A stretch of DNA of 64,000 bases. It comes from Vairimorpha ceranae (lineage: Eukaryota; Microsporidia; Nosematidae). The position numbers and the translations under genes were made by a program. Numbering within the stretch: the first letter of the stretch is position 1; the number at the start of each line of letters is the position of its first letter. Where the stretch lies: NCBI RefSeq assembly GCF_000988165.1, contig NW_020169304.1, forward strand, positions 32,983 through 96,982, in the 5' to 3' direction. Below the pieces are notes generated by a model. It searched no databases. It worked only from the letters and a program-made list of their open reading frames with translations, and was not told where the DNA came from. Below are positions 1 through 9,852 of the stretch, piece by piece.

Positions 1-786
1 ATAAATTACAGCACAGAGAATTCCACTCAGACAAAAAAATCCATTAAAAAATCTTTCGGCCGCAACATACGACATTTTAGATTTACTTACACTATAAAAG
101 TAATTTATCATTCCTGAAAGAAGTAAAGCCAAATTAGATCCAACATAAAATAAAGGGACAAATCTAGCGGACTGTCCAGGAGTCGAAAGACCATTAGCAA
201 ACGTCATAAATAAATATGAAAGAATCAAACTACCAAACATTTCAGATAAAACATAGATAGCAGAACTTGTCCATTCATTGAAAACAAGTGCAATAGAAAA
301 TAAAAAATCTGTACTTCTGGCAACAGCTTTTCCATCAGCAAAAATATCTTTGGCCCAAAACGGTTGAATCTGAATATAATCACTAAAGGGAAGTAATAAA
401 CTACCAAGTATAGTAAATGCAACAGCGAAAACTATTAAAGTTACATCAAATATTTTTGTAAAAGGATATTTATCTAAAGCTTTCTGAATAATACCTACTG
501 AAATAAATGAGAACGGAAGGATAATAACAAATTTCAAAAAGAAAATTGACGCTGGGAGTTGTTTACCAATAACAGCGGCATCTTTAAGCACTCTAGCCAC
601 CGAATAAATAAAGGAGATAATAAAGAACATAGCTGCCATGATCCAAAACATCTTTCTCTCAACCTTTGCTACTCTAATAAGTGAATATATACCAGAACCA
701 TTGCTGGCCTCATACTCAATTTCATCTTCTGTAGGAAGAGCAGAGTTTTCGTTATTTTGTAGAACTTTCGAATTGTCTACTGACAT
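1..786 (-). CDS. NTT: ADP/ATP nucleotide transporter (TLC/NTT family), C-terminus cut by window edge
   Basis: The frame is open from the ATG at 786 to base 1 (262 codons), so the 3' part lies outside the window. After a polar N-terminus of about 45 residues come hydrophobic segments. TLC-family landmarks are visible: RVLKDAAVIGKQLPAS after the first helix, then KDIFADGK, then NEWTSSAIYVLSEMFGS. This family exchanges ATP, ADP or other nucleotides across membranes. In microsporidia it was acquired from Chlamydia/Rickettsia-like bacteria (established knowledge), and its members import host nucleotides at the plasma membrane or serve the mitosome. The start follows an ACCCC signal by six bases. 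A second, divergent paralog lies at 22318-23778. Substrate and location cannot be read from sequence. Confidence 0.9.
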   Translation of the reverse strand, partial: MSVDNSKVLQNNENSALPTEDEIEYEASNGSGIYSLIRVAKVERKMFWIMAAMFFIISFIYSVARVLKDAAVIGKQLPASIFFLKFVIILPFSFISVGIIQKALDKYPFTKIFDVTLIVFAVAFTILGSLLLPFSDYIQIQPFWAKDIFADGKAVARSTDFLFSIALVFNEWTSSAIYVLSEMFGSLILSYLFMTFANGLSTPGQSARFVPLFYVGSNLALLLSGMINYFYSVSKSKMSYVAAERFFNGFFCLSGILCAVIY

Positions 787-1849
787 TTTTTGGGGTCACA
801 TAAAAAAATATATAAATAAAAAAAAAGGAGAATTTTTTATAAAAAAGTTTACATATTTTTTGCTAATTGTTGTTTTAAAACAAAAAAAAATATTTTTTTG
901 AATTTAATTAAATAAATTTATAAGTCTTATTTAAGTACTAAAAAATAAAAATTTTGCATAAAAATTATAATTGTAATCAAACATTTGTATTTGAATGACA
1001 TTTTAAAGATTTGATTTTTTAACCCTTTGTCAAATTAACAACTTTGTTTTCTTGAATTTATAAAATTAAAATTTCGCTTATTAAATAAATTTTTATTAAA
1101 TCTCTAAATTACTTTGCTAATTTGCAATTATTGGTATTCTAATGCATAATTTAAGGAGTAAAAATATTTTAGAGAATTTATTTATAACTAGTCTCAAAAT
1201 ATTTAATTATAACACAATTGGTATATTAAAATTGGTAAATTGTCATAGAAGTATTCTAGAATAATAAACACATGTAAAAATAATTTTATTATAGTTTAAT
1301 TTTCTTGCTACTTGTTTATTGTCTACATGCATGACAACTACAAAATTTACAAAATTAAATATGCACATTTTTATTTTCTTATTCAGATTTAGCAAGTTTG
1401 TTTAGTGTAGTATATTGCATCGTGAATAAACATTATAAAAATTATATTTTTTATTTAATTAATATTTTAATTTTACTATTATTTTATAAATATTTAAAAT
1501 TAAACAAATTTCTTTTTCTAATTTTTTATAGAAGAAGTTAAATATCAAACTGCTACTTGTTAAAAAATTAGACATTTCTTTATGCTAAAATTATTCCTGT
1601 GTGAAATTTAGAATAAAGTGTACTGGCAGTTTTAAAATAATGCCAGGGTAATCTTTTATGTTAAATTTAAATAACATATAAATTTATTATTAGTATAATT
1701 AGTTATACAATGTGTTTTCCCATTTAGTAATAAGTATTCTAATATTATTGTTTTAACAAAGTAGATATTTGTTGTAAATTTTTTCTATAAATTATATGTT
1801 AGCTAGACTTTCAATACTATTCTTCTTTTTTGTATATATTTACCCCTTA
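787..1849. other. AT-rich intergenic stretch, no gene seen
   Basis: About 1 kb of very AT-rich DNA between the divergent transporter and proteasome genes. I see no ORF with coding character, no tRNA and no clear repeat. It presumably carries both upstream regions. Confidence 0.6.
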
Positions 1850-2554
1850 ATGAGCCTTAGAGAAGATGTATACAATATCTTTAATACAGATGGTAAAATA
1901 TTACAAATTGAATATGGCCTAGAGGCAGTTAATAAATCCCTTCCTTTAGTTGTACTAAAAAATAAAAATACTATTGTGTGTGCAGCTAAAAAGAATCAAG
2001 GAGATTTGCTAGAAGATGAAGTCCAGACAAGTTTTCAACCTATCTATTCTAACATATATTCAGCTTTTACCGGTAACTGGCCTGATGTATATACTGTCAA
2101 TTCTAAATGCAAAGATCTTGCATACAAGGCATCTTATAAGTTAGGATATTCTGTTACACCAGATATTCTTTGTAGACAACTTGCAGATAACTTACAGGTA
2201 TTAATGCAATCTACCGGTGAAAGAAGCCCTGCTTTTGCTGGTACTCTTTTTGGCTTTGATAATGGTAAGCCTATTATATACATGACAAATATTTCTGCAG
2301 TGTGTTATCCTGTTTATGGTTCTATGGTAGGTACTAAATATCAGAACATGTTTAAATATGTTGAGAAGCATTATAATGAAGATGTGGATGATAATAAATT
2401 GTTTGAGCTGGCTGTAGGTGCTTTACTGGAGAGCTTGGGAGAAAATTCAGTTTATCATGAAATTGAAGTGGCTTATCTAAAGAATAATGAAATACTTAAA
2501 TATCTTAATGATAAAGAGATAGAAACTTTACTTTTGTCTATAGCTGATAAATAA
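1850..2554 (+). CDS. SCL1: 20S proteasome alpha subunit, alpha1-like (Scl1/PSMA6)
   Basis: This 234-residue protein belongs to the outer alpha ring of the 20S proteasome, which gates access to the proteolytic chamber. It begins SLREDVYNIFNTDGKILQIE, the alpha-type N-terminal segment (aligning with the usual ...F+PEG+L.QVEYA), followed by YGLEAV. The C-terminal part, EIEVAYLKNNEILKYLNDKE, aligns best with alpha1 (DLEVG...LSAENIEERL in the family), so alpha1 is the preferred subtype by eye. The open frame runs 18 codons further upstream to 1796. I chose the ATG at 1850 because a TACCCC signal lies directly before it and the family begins there. Lack of an N-terminal catalytic Thr fits an alpha subunit. 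Confidence 0.85.
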   Translation: MSLREDVYNIFNTDGKILQIEYGLEAVNKSLPLVVLKNKNTIVCAAKKNQGDLLEDEVQTSFQPIYSNIYSAFTGNWPDVYTVNSKCKDLAYKASYKLGYSVTPDILCRQLADNLQVLMQSTGERSPAFAGTLFGFDNGKPIIYMTNISAVCYPVYGSMVGTKYQNMFKYVEKHYNEDVDDNKLFELAVGALLESLGENSVYHEIEVAYLKNNEILKYLNDKEIETLLLSIADK

Positions 2555-2738
2555 ATGGTTTTAAAAATTTATAATAATTTTTTACTTAACAATCTCTTAT
2601 TTAAATCCTTTTTTACAAACAAATTCATCTGATTTTGTTAATGTTTTGTAGATTAAAATAAATTAATTATAAAGTTAAAAACATTTAATAAATAGTAACT
2701 ATTTTTATAAAAGTAAATCTAATAATACATAAATTGGT

Positions 2739-3563
2739 TTATATTTCTCTTTGTTCTTTTACTTTTATTTTATTTAGTGCTTCTTTTAGACCTTTTTTAT
2801 AAGTAAATCTGTCAGTAATTGATAATAAAGTTGAAAGTACGAAATGATAACTATTTAAATAATAAAGTAATTGTATCTCTGTTTCATTATTATTATAAGA
2901 TAAAGCAATAGTTTCATATATAGAATAAAGTGATAATACTATAAATAATATTATTATTATATATTTAGCAATTAAATCTTCCTCCTCTTCTTCTTCCCTT
3001 TCTAGAACTTTTATTAAAAATACTGGTATTGTCATTATTAAAAATCCTGCTTTAAATCCTTGTACTTGTAAAAATGTATGTAAAAATACTATTACAATAA
3101 AAAGAGTATATGTTAGGCTTTTTACTGCTGCATATATTTGTCTGATAATATAAATATTTTTTATATCTACGCCTACACCTATTCTTTTACTATAATTTTG
3201 TAATACCATTTCATACACGTCGGGCCAATAAATTAAAATATAAAAAGCTAAAAGAATAGCAGAAGTGCTGTATGTAAAAAGTGGTATATAAAATTTTCTT
3301 AATAAATAAATGTATATATATGACCCAAATACTTCTAATTTAACTAATATTAATTCTACAAGTCCTGGAATTTCATTTCTATAATAAAAATCAGCAATGG
3401 CAATAAATGCTTTAAATTCTAATAGAGCAAGATAGAAAATTGATATTGCGTCATTTTTTTTAGTACTGGTCCTAAAATCATTAATACTACCGTATATTGT
3501 AAATTTAGTTAAATCTACTAGATATATTATAAAATAGCCAAACATAAATCCCTTCATTAGCAT
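2739..3563 (-). CDS. Multi-pass membrane protein of unknown function
   Basis: 274 residues, not recognised. Several strongly hydrophobic helices can be seen (roughly residues 5-18, 78-88, 95-115, 150-170, 172-188, 200-222), with a run of glutamates (EREEEEEEDL, about residue 190) in a loop and a basic tail (KKGLKEALNKIKVKEQREI). No family motif was seen; I looked for KDEL-receptor and transporter signatures without success. Alternative starts are Met3 and Met7, and no CCC signal decides between them. It lies tail-to-tail with the proteasome gene. Probably a microsporidia-specific endomembrane protein; that is inference. Confidence 0.6.
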   Translation of the reverse strand: MLMKGFMFGYFIIYLVDLTKFTIYGSINDFRTSTKKNDAISIFYLALLEFKAFIAIADFYYRNEIPGLVELILVKLEVFGSYIYIYLLRKFYIPLFTYSTSAILLAFYILIYWPDVYEMVLQNYSKRIGVGVDIKNIYIIRQIYAAVKSLTYTLFIVIVFLHTFLQVQGFKAGFLIMTIPVFLIKVLEREEEEEEDLIAKYIIIILFIVLSLYSIYETIALSYNNNETEIQLLYYLNSYHFVLSTLLSITDRFTYKKGLKEALNKIKVKEQREI

Positions 3564-4102
3564 AAATTTTATTTATCATAAATACACAAATAAAGTTTAT
3601 TTTATTTTTAAAATTAAAAAATTAATATTTATTTCTAATTTTAAAAGTAAAAAAAAAATATTTAAATATTTTAAGATTAATTTAATTTTATGATTTAATT
3701 TAAAAATTTGCATAAATTGCAATAAAAAGTTAAAGCAAAGGTACAATTATGCTACAATCTAAATTTAGCACTAGTATACGATTTGAAATAAACAAAAAGT
3801 TGTTAAATGATAAAAATTACTGGAGGTTTTGTCAATAAATATAAATCAGTAGATTTAATGTACAAATTTCACGATAATTTCTAAAAAAAGCTGCTAAGCA
3901 AAATTTTATAAATGTTAAAAACATTTTTTTATGGTTAGTAAATGCTTAAAAAACTTGGGTTTCATCATAAAAAGCAAACAATAAATAATTTAAATTGTTT
4001 TTATTTATCTATCAAAGACAACTTATTATACTCAACATCATCCTTAGACACAAAAAAAAAATTTAAATATTTTTTTAAACAATTACAAAGATATCTAAGG
4101 TT
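3564..4102. other. AT-rich intergenic stretch
   Basis: AT-rich DNA between two minus-strand membrane-protein genes. A short plus-strand frame at 3942-4142 runs into the transporter gene and has no coding character. Nothing else was recognised. Confidence 0.5.
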
Positions 4103-4993
4103 TTATTTTTTTCTTACAAAATTAATATTCTTTACGTTTTGATTAAATGTATATAACAAAATACCAAACATTCCAATTAAGAGTGACAACATTTTGTAAT
4201 AACAAATCTTTTCATTTATAAAAATAAATCCTGTAAATCCCATAATTACCTTATTTAGTGCTCCTAGCATACTATATGTTGTGGATGACAAGCAAGCTAA
4301 AACCATTGCTGTTGTAAATGAGGTAAGTAATGCGCAAATGCTTGATATTATAATGTATACAATTACAGTATTAGGAATACCAGTATAGCTATTTCTTTCG
4401 TTAACATAGGATATTATTCCTATTATAAAAAAACTAATTAAATTTGGAAAAAATATTGATTCTGCAACATTTCTATTTTCAAGTAAAATAATATGACGCA
4501 AAGATACAATATATATTGTAGTACTTACTACATTCACTATTATCCATATATTGCCATATAATTCGTTTTTGAAAAAGTTTATATATGATGCGGCAATCAT
4601 CAACAAAAATGATACAATTTCTAGTAAATTAATAAATCTTTTAAATAAAAAATATTCTACTATAGCAACTATTAAAATGCTACTATTTTTTACGAGGGTA
4701 TAAAGTGAAATATCAAGGTACTGAAGAGATTTTGAGCCAGAAAATATCATTACACAAAGAAATACAGAAGGAATTAACCACATTTTATAGTTATTTATAC
4801 ATAGTCTACACATACCACAATATTTTAGAGATAACAAAATACTGCAGATAAAAAATGACTGCATTACAACTAGAAGGAATGGAACTTGAAAATTAAGGAT
4901 TGTGAGAATATACTTGTTTAGAACTGTTGTCGATAAAGAAATTATTAAATAAGAGACAGATATACTAAATATGTAGATAAAAGATTTCTTCAT
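4103..4993 (-). CDS. VRG4: GDP-mannose / nucleotide-sugar transporter, Vrg4-like
   Basis: A 296-residue polytopic protein of the drug/metabolite transporter superfamily. Vrg4-type landmarks are visible: TVLNKYILT in the first helix region, SLQYLDISLYTLVKNSSI near residue 105, and GALNK near residues 244-248 within SSTTYSMLGALNKVIMGFTG. GALNK is the signature that binds the guanine nucleotide sugar in Golgi GDP-mannose transporters. The expected role is import of GDP-mannose into Golgi-like compartments for mannosylation of wall and polar-tube proteins. The frame extends 13 codons upstream to 5032. I prefer the ATG at 4993 (MKKSFIYIF) because it directly precedes the first helix. The tail is basic and contains NQNVKN. 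Confidence 0.75.
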   Translation of the reverse strand: MKKSFIYIFSISVSYLIISLSTTVLNKYILTILNFQVPFLLVVMQSFFICSILLSLKYCGMCRLCINNYKMWLIPSVFLCVMIFSGSKSLQYLDISLYTLVKNSSILIVAIVEYFLFKRFINLLEIVSFLLMIAASYINFFKNELYGNIWIIVNVVSTTIYIVSLRHIILLENRNVAESIFFPNLISFFIIGIISYVNERNSYTGIPNTVIVYIIISSICALLTSFTTAMVLACLSSTTYSMLGALNKVIMGFTGFIFINEKICYYKMLSLLIGMFGILLYTFNQNVKNINFVRKK

Positions 4994-5073
4994 GTTTATA
5001 ATAAAATTTATGTTTATAACTTCGAAACACAAAACTTGTTACAATATAATAAATTCTTGAAATACATTTTAAT

Positions 5074-5232
5074 TTACTCACAATTATTTTTTACTTTATT
5101 TAGCAAAATCTTAAGATCATTAATTGAACTAATGTCTACATTATTATCTTCTACTGATTCTAATATTTTTTTTAGGATTTTTAAAGTATTTTTAAGGCAA
5201 TTTTTAGATTCTTGGAATTTTGCTTCATTCAT
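5074..5232 (-). CDS. Small helical protein (52 aa), unknown
   Basis: A short minus-strand frame that most automatic length cut-offs would miss. It begins MNEAKFQESKNC immediately after AAACCC, the start signal shared by most genes here, and ends ILLNKVKNNCE. The whole protein looks like one or two amphipathic helices with Leu/Ile every three to four residues. The opposite-strand 84-residue frame (5036-5290) is judged its shadow. Small coiled-coil subunits of kinetochore (DASH), Mediator or tethering complexes look like this, but I cannot assign any. It lies upstream of the transporter gene on the same strand. Confidence 0.5.
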   Translation of the reverse strand: MNEAKFQESKNCLKNTLKILKKILESVEDNNVDISSINDLKILLNKVKNNCE

Positions 5233-5286
5233 GGGTTTGTTTCTAAATTTTTACATAAAATATAAATATAATTTTTTTATCTTTGC

Positions 5287-7200
5287 ATGAAAGAAGTTCT
5301 TGACTACAATGTAAAACCTGAACATTGCAATTTAAAAAGTGTAATAAAAAGGATTATTATAGAAGGATGTAAAGATAGACTTAATAGCTTTTGAAAGTAC
5401 TAGTCAACACAATTTATATTTTCTTGATTTGCTTAAAGTTAGACTGGGGGTAAATGATTCTAAAAAGAGGATTCCGATTAATTCATAAAAATGTTATGCC
5501 TTGTAAAAATTGAATAAGGTGAAACTAGTACAGAAAATAACTTTTTGGGGGTTAAAACTTAAAAATAGACTTTTATGATATATTAAGATTTCATAAATCA
5601 AAATATAATGGAGATAATTTGTTTTATACAGATTTTGAGTCCTTTAATGCAAAAAAGGCGTTTTTTTGCTAAGACTGGACTAATATGAAAGTTGGTTTTG
5701 ATGTAGTTATCAAACTATTAGAAAGACATAATGCATTGAGTAGTTCTAGATTAAAAAAGTAAAAAACGACTTTTATATTTTTTATACTTTACCTAAAATG
5801 TCTACTTATATTGTAGCATACATTTCTGGTAAATTGGAAACTTATGAAACAAAAACTAAAAGAGGCATTTTATAAGTGTTTATGCACAAGGATAAACAAA
5901 AAAGAATATTCAGGTAAAATAACAATTACTGCCTTGATTTTATTGAAAAATATTTTGAAACAAACTATCCTCTTCCAAAACTTGATTTTGTTACAATTCC
6001 TATATTTATTAGTAGGACAATGGAAAATTGGGGACTAGTCACTTTTAGGAAAATATCATTATTATATGATAAAAATATTAGCAGTCAAAGACCTAGGAAA
6101 AGAATAGCAGAGACAGTATGCCATGAATTGGCCATGTGTGGTTTGGTTAATTGGTGACAATGAAATGGTGGAATGATTTGTGGCTTAATGAAGGGTTTTC
6201 TACATGGGTATCATGTCTAGCCATAAATAATATTCCTAAAGAAATTATTAACTGGAATGTATGGCCTGAATTTATTATGGCAGATATTGAATCTGGAATG
6301 CGACATGATTTTCTTAAAAATTTTAATCTTATAGCTGAAACAGTTAATAAGCTTGTTGATATAAGTCGGATTTTTTATACTATTTCTTATTCTAAAGGAA
6401 GTATCTATAATAAGAATGTTAGAAGGTTATATTGGTGAAAAAGAATTTTAAAAAAGAATTAAAGATCATTTAAATAAATTTAAATATTCTAATACGTGTG
6501 ATTACAATCTTTGGTTATTTAAAAACTGTCGAAGTCGAGAAAAGAAACAAATATGGCTTATTAGTCAATCATTGTGGAGCCCTATATGACTATAAAACAA
6601 AATTAGTCTCATATGCGATGACTTAATAAGGTATTGTAACGACTTATAGCAATACAGGAAAAAGTTAATATCGACAAACAAATTGCGGCTAATGTTCAGT
6701 CCAGAGTTCTAAAGATGACTTAAGAAAGTATGACCATGAAAGCTCGGAGAGGAGTTGAAACTGGAGAAATTAATTCAGGAGTACAAGAGTTGACATACAT
6801 AGGTGCTGGAAGGGAACGTCTGAATTATTAAGCGAGTGTGAACAATGTTTAATTTGTATAAAGAAGAAATTATACCTAACATTAAATTATTTTATTCTAA
6901 TGCATGCACAAAAGATTTATGGTTATCATTTTTTGAAGAGTTTTATGTACAAGTTATTATAAATGACTGAATTACAAGACAAGGATTTTTCATTCAAATA
7001 TTAAATATACATTAGAATGTACTAAAAGTACTTTAATTTTAGATAGCGATAATCCTGCTGATGTTGATCCTAGGCAATACTGTCTTATTATTAAACAACA
7101 GAGATTTTTACTATCTGGTCCAAGCAACAGAGATTTATGGAAAATTTCAATAAAAATAAGATAATTCGGTGAAACAAAAAGCATTGAGAATATTTTAATA
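5287..7200 (+). pseudogene. Decayed M1-family zinc aminopeptidase (Aap1-like), many frameshifts and stops
   Basis: Pieces of one M1 aminopeptidase lie in the right order but in different frames. In order these are: N-terminal YNVKPEHCNL (from 5287); KYNGDNLFYTDFESFNAKKA (about 5590-5660); MSTYIVAYISGKLETYETKT (about 5800-5860); PLPKLDFVTIP then TMENWGLVTF (5970-6050, normally GAMENWG); the HEXXH region as CHELAMC (about 6120); TMKWWNDLWLNEGFSTWV (about 6155-6210); SYSKGS (about 6385); then EGYIGEKEF and HLNKFKYSNT in another frame. The GAMEN motif and the zinc motif are both altered and no frame spans more than about 95 codons. Active enzymes of this family trim peptides. Weak C-terminal traces may run on to about 7700. 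The boundary is approximate. Confidence 0.85.
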
Positions 7201-8508
7201 ATTGAAAAATAAAATTTATAAATATAATTATGAAGCTTCTAGAGCTTATAGAAGGAGGTTTTATTGCAAAATTTGTTAATTCAATAAAGAAAAGCGTATC
7301 TATAAGTAGCGGGTTAGCTATTATAAATGACATTTTTTCAACTGCAATTTCAGGTAGGAAAAGCTTATCGTCTTTTGATCCATTACATTTTAGCTTGCTG
7401 TTTTATATTTTTTAACCCTACTAATAAAGCTCCAAGAGGGAATAAATGCAAATACAAACAATTTCATATTGTATCTTTATAAATTACCAAATTGTTTTTA
7501 TGAACATTGGTTAGCAAACTATGTTTTCGAAAAGAGTTGTCAAACAACGTGATATGCCTAGAAAAAAATGTAGAAATTTTAGTTATAGATAAAATAAGTG
7601 AATTGCTTAGGTTAATAATTCTTATTTTAAAATTTGTAAGTAGAAATGTTGGATATAAAGTTGTCGATATGCTGCTACAACCTTGGCACAGTATAGAAAG
7701 AATGCTTAAGAAGACAATCTTATAAATAAAAAAAAAAATAAGAGTATTACGCATTTGTCAAGATATGATATTTTTTAAAGTTAAAATATGAAATACAAAA
7801 CAATTATCTCGCTCAGTGTATGCGAGTTGGTGGCCGGACATATAAAATTACTTTATTACAATGAGATCTTGAAAAAATTTAACCACACGAAATTATGCAG
7901 GCTTAGGAAGAATCTAAATTTGTCAATGGTGGAATATTTAAGATATCTTATTACGAAATATATTATACAGAGAAGACCGCGCAAGTGCTCTGTAAAATAC
8001 AAATGTATTTTTCGACAAAAGAGAAAAATATTTACATTGTACTGAAAGAGTCAATTATCATACCACATGTCTATACAATGTGATAAAGTGTTGTCACGTG
8101 ACTATATGAGAAGACACACTTAAAATGATTATGAAGACTCAACAACAGACAGTCAAAGGTTCTTTATTAATTTAGAAGAACAAATTGGAGAAAATGAACT
8201 AATAAACTTATTAAATAAAGGAATGGTGCAGCTTGGAGACGAAAATCAACAATGTATTCTCATTTAAATTAAATTTTTTATTTAATTAGACATAGCAAGG
8301 GCCTTTAAGGTCATTCACTTACTATTGTGTAACTAATAAGGTAAAAAAAAGAGATCAGAAGGGATTAAAGTACAGAAATACAAACAAGTTAGAAAGCGTA
8401 AATAAGATTATTCTTAAATATTTAAAGTGAAATATAGTAAATTAGATAAATTTTTATTAGACGAGATTAATAAAGATATTTTGATAGATGAAGTCGAAAT
8501 AATATTAT
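7201..8508. other. Degenerate region, possible pseudogene tail
   Basis: Short frames of 60-96 codons occur on both strands, with GC a little above true intergenic DNA here. The first part may be the eroded C-terminal domain of the M1 aminopeptidase. The frame at 7788-8045 (85 codons, rich in Arg/Lys/Tyr, ending RRPRKCSVKYKCIFRQKRK) is of unknown origin. Nothing here can be called a working gene. Confidence 0.4.
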
Positions 8509-8742
8509 TTGACACTCATAGACCAGCAGCATTCAAAAAAGGGCGCAAATATGTGTGCTTGTAATCCATTTAGAATCTTTCTACAAATCCAAGAACAAAA
8601 TTATTTTATACGTGGTGACGTGGAACGGTTTATAACAAAATGTCACAGCAGTATAAAACTTACATCGGGATTGACAATTGAATTTGGCATATTGTTATTT
8701 CAAAATGATAATGTAAAGCTTAGCTATGTAAAGACGCAGTAG
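8509..8742 (+). mobile_element. Possible Ty3/gypsy integrase zinc-domain remnant
   Basis: A 77-codon frame contains QHSKKGANMC, then about 15 residues on NYFIRGDVERFITKCHSS. This resembles the H-H-C-C zinc-binding segment of LTR-retrotransposon integrases, where a His-containing helix precedes a ...DV..YV..C..C helix. Here only one of the two final cysteines remains and no catalytic domain or LTR was found. Microsporidia of the Nosema type carry many gypsy elements (established knowledge). This is a weak call made by pattern only. Confidence 0.3.
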
Positions 8743-9174
8743 AAGTCTTACACAGCTAAAGAAATTGTCAATATGTAGAAGATGCACAGTACAAATAGAA
8801 GAGCTAATCGATAAGCAGGTATTTATTGTAGAATAAAGAAAATACAATAATTAATTAAAACTTCACCCCAAAATAAATTTTTCTATTGTCTTACTAGTAT
8901 TTTATATGCTTCTTAGAAACAATAAAAAGCAAGAAAATCCACACAACTAGATTTAATTAAAAAGTATATAATTTTGCTTAACAAACTTGTAAAATGGCTT
9001 GCTATTAAAATATTTGTATTCAATTGACTTTAAATAACTAACATTGCTTTTTCGATGTTTATTATAAAAAATTGGAATTTTATAAGAAAGCAATATCATT
9101 AATTTTTTATTTGAAGATATGACATAAAAAATCACTAATTATAGATAATTACTAAAAGATGTATAAACAGTATT
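8743..9174. other. AT-rich intergenic stretch downstream of the clamp gene
   Basis: No gene recognised. A 60-codon minus-strand frame at 8953-9135 has no coding character. Confidence 0.5.
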
Positions 9175-9852
9175 CTATTCAATAAGAGATCTAGGTACCT
9201 GTATTTCAAAATAAATTTTTTCTTCATTTTTAAATAAAAATTGCAAGCATAAAACATTAGCACTAAATAAAAACAGAACATTATCTACAAAATTTAGTAT
9301 TGGATGTACAATATCTGTCCATTCATTACTACAGCAGAATGATAACTCGCCCGTCTCTATAAAAGACAGTTTCTTTATTTCAATTTCTTCTATTGCTTCT
9401 TTTCCAATTTTCCTTATAAATAGCTTTGTATCTTCTATCTCATATTTAACAAGGCCGGTCATATTTGAAAAGATAGATATAACCTTATTCGTAACTACAA
9501 ATTTCGTATAGATGTCTAATATTTCTTCATATTGGTGGTGTATACTTAGCGTAAATGGAATTTTGATATAAGAAATAGATGTGTACACTTTAACTTGATC
9601 AATGTTTACTTCAAAATTATTGGTATCTAGAAGAATTAAAGCATCATATAAATATTTCGGATTTATAGTAAATTTATTGCATGATTCAGAAGTGTTAAAT
9701 ATTGTATTTGGTATGTTAATGTAATATTTTTGTAAGGCAATAGATTCTAAGAGCATTGAATCTTTATTTATGCTTAGATTTATTTTATCTTTATTCTTAA
9801 ATATTGAAAGAATAGACATAAAAATATTTTTATTTTTTAGTTCTACAATCAT
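9175..9852 (-). CDS. Sliding-clamp-fold protein, possibly Rad1 of the 9-1-1 checkpoint clamp
   Basis: 225 residues with the alternating-strand pattern of the PCNA fold. The N-terminal half reads ELKNKNIFMSILSIFKNKD, then NKFTINPKYLYDALILL (the helix that precedes the core loop in clamp proteins). The end, NVLCLQFLFKNEEKIYFEIQ, resembles the Rad1 ending (...LSLQY.I....I.F). It lacks the acidic PCNA C-terminus, so a checkpoint clamp subunit (Rad1/Rad17, or Hus1) fits better than replicative PCNA. Such clamps load at DNA damage and signal to ATR/Mec1. No CCC signal precedes the ATG. A structure-based search would settle it; a highly diverged PCNA remains possible. Confidence 0.4.
   Translation of the reverse strand: MIVELKNKNIFMSILSIFKNKDKINLSINKDSMLLESIALQKYYINIPNTIFNTSESCNKFTINPKYLYDALILLDTNNFEVNIDQVKVYTSISYIKIPFTLSIHHQYEEILDIYTKFVVTNKVISIFSNMTGLVKYEIEDTKLFIRKIGKEAIEEIEIKKLSFIETGELSFCCSNEWTDIVHPILNFVDNVLFLFSANVLCLQFLFKNEEKIYFEIQVPRSLIE

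Noticed and set aside
3942..4142. 66-codon frame
   Set aside because: Overlaps the 3' end of the GDP-mannose transporter gene on the other strand and has no signal.
5036..5290. 84-codon plus-strand frame
   Set aside because: It is antisense to the 5074-5232 small gene, which has the CCC signal and better amino-acid composition.
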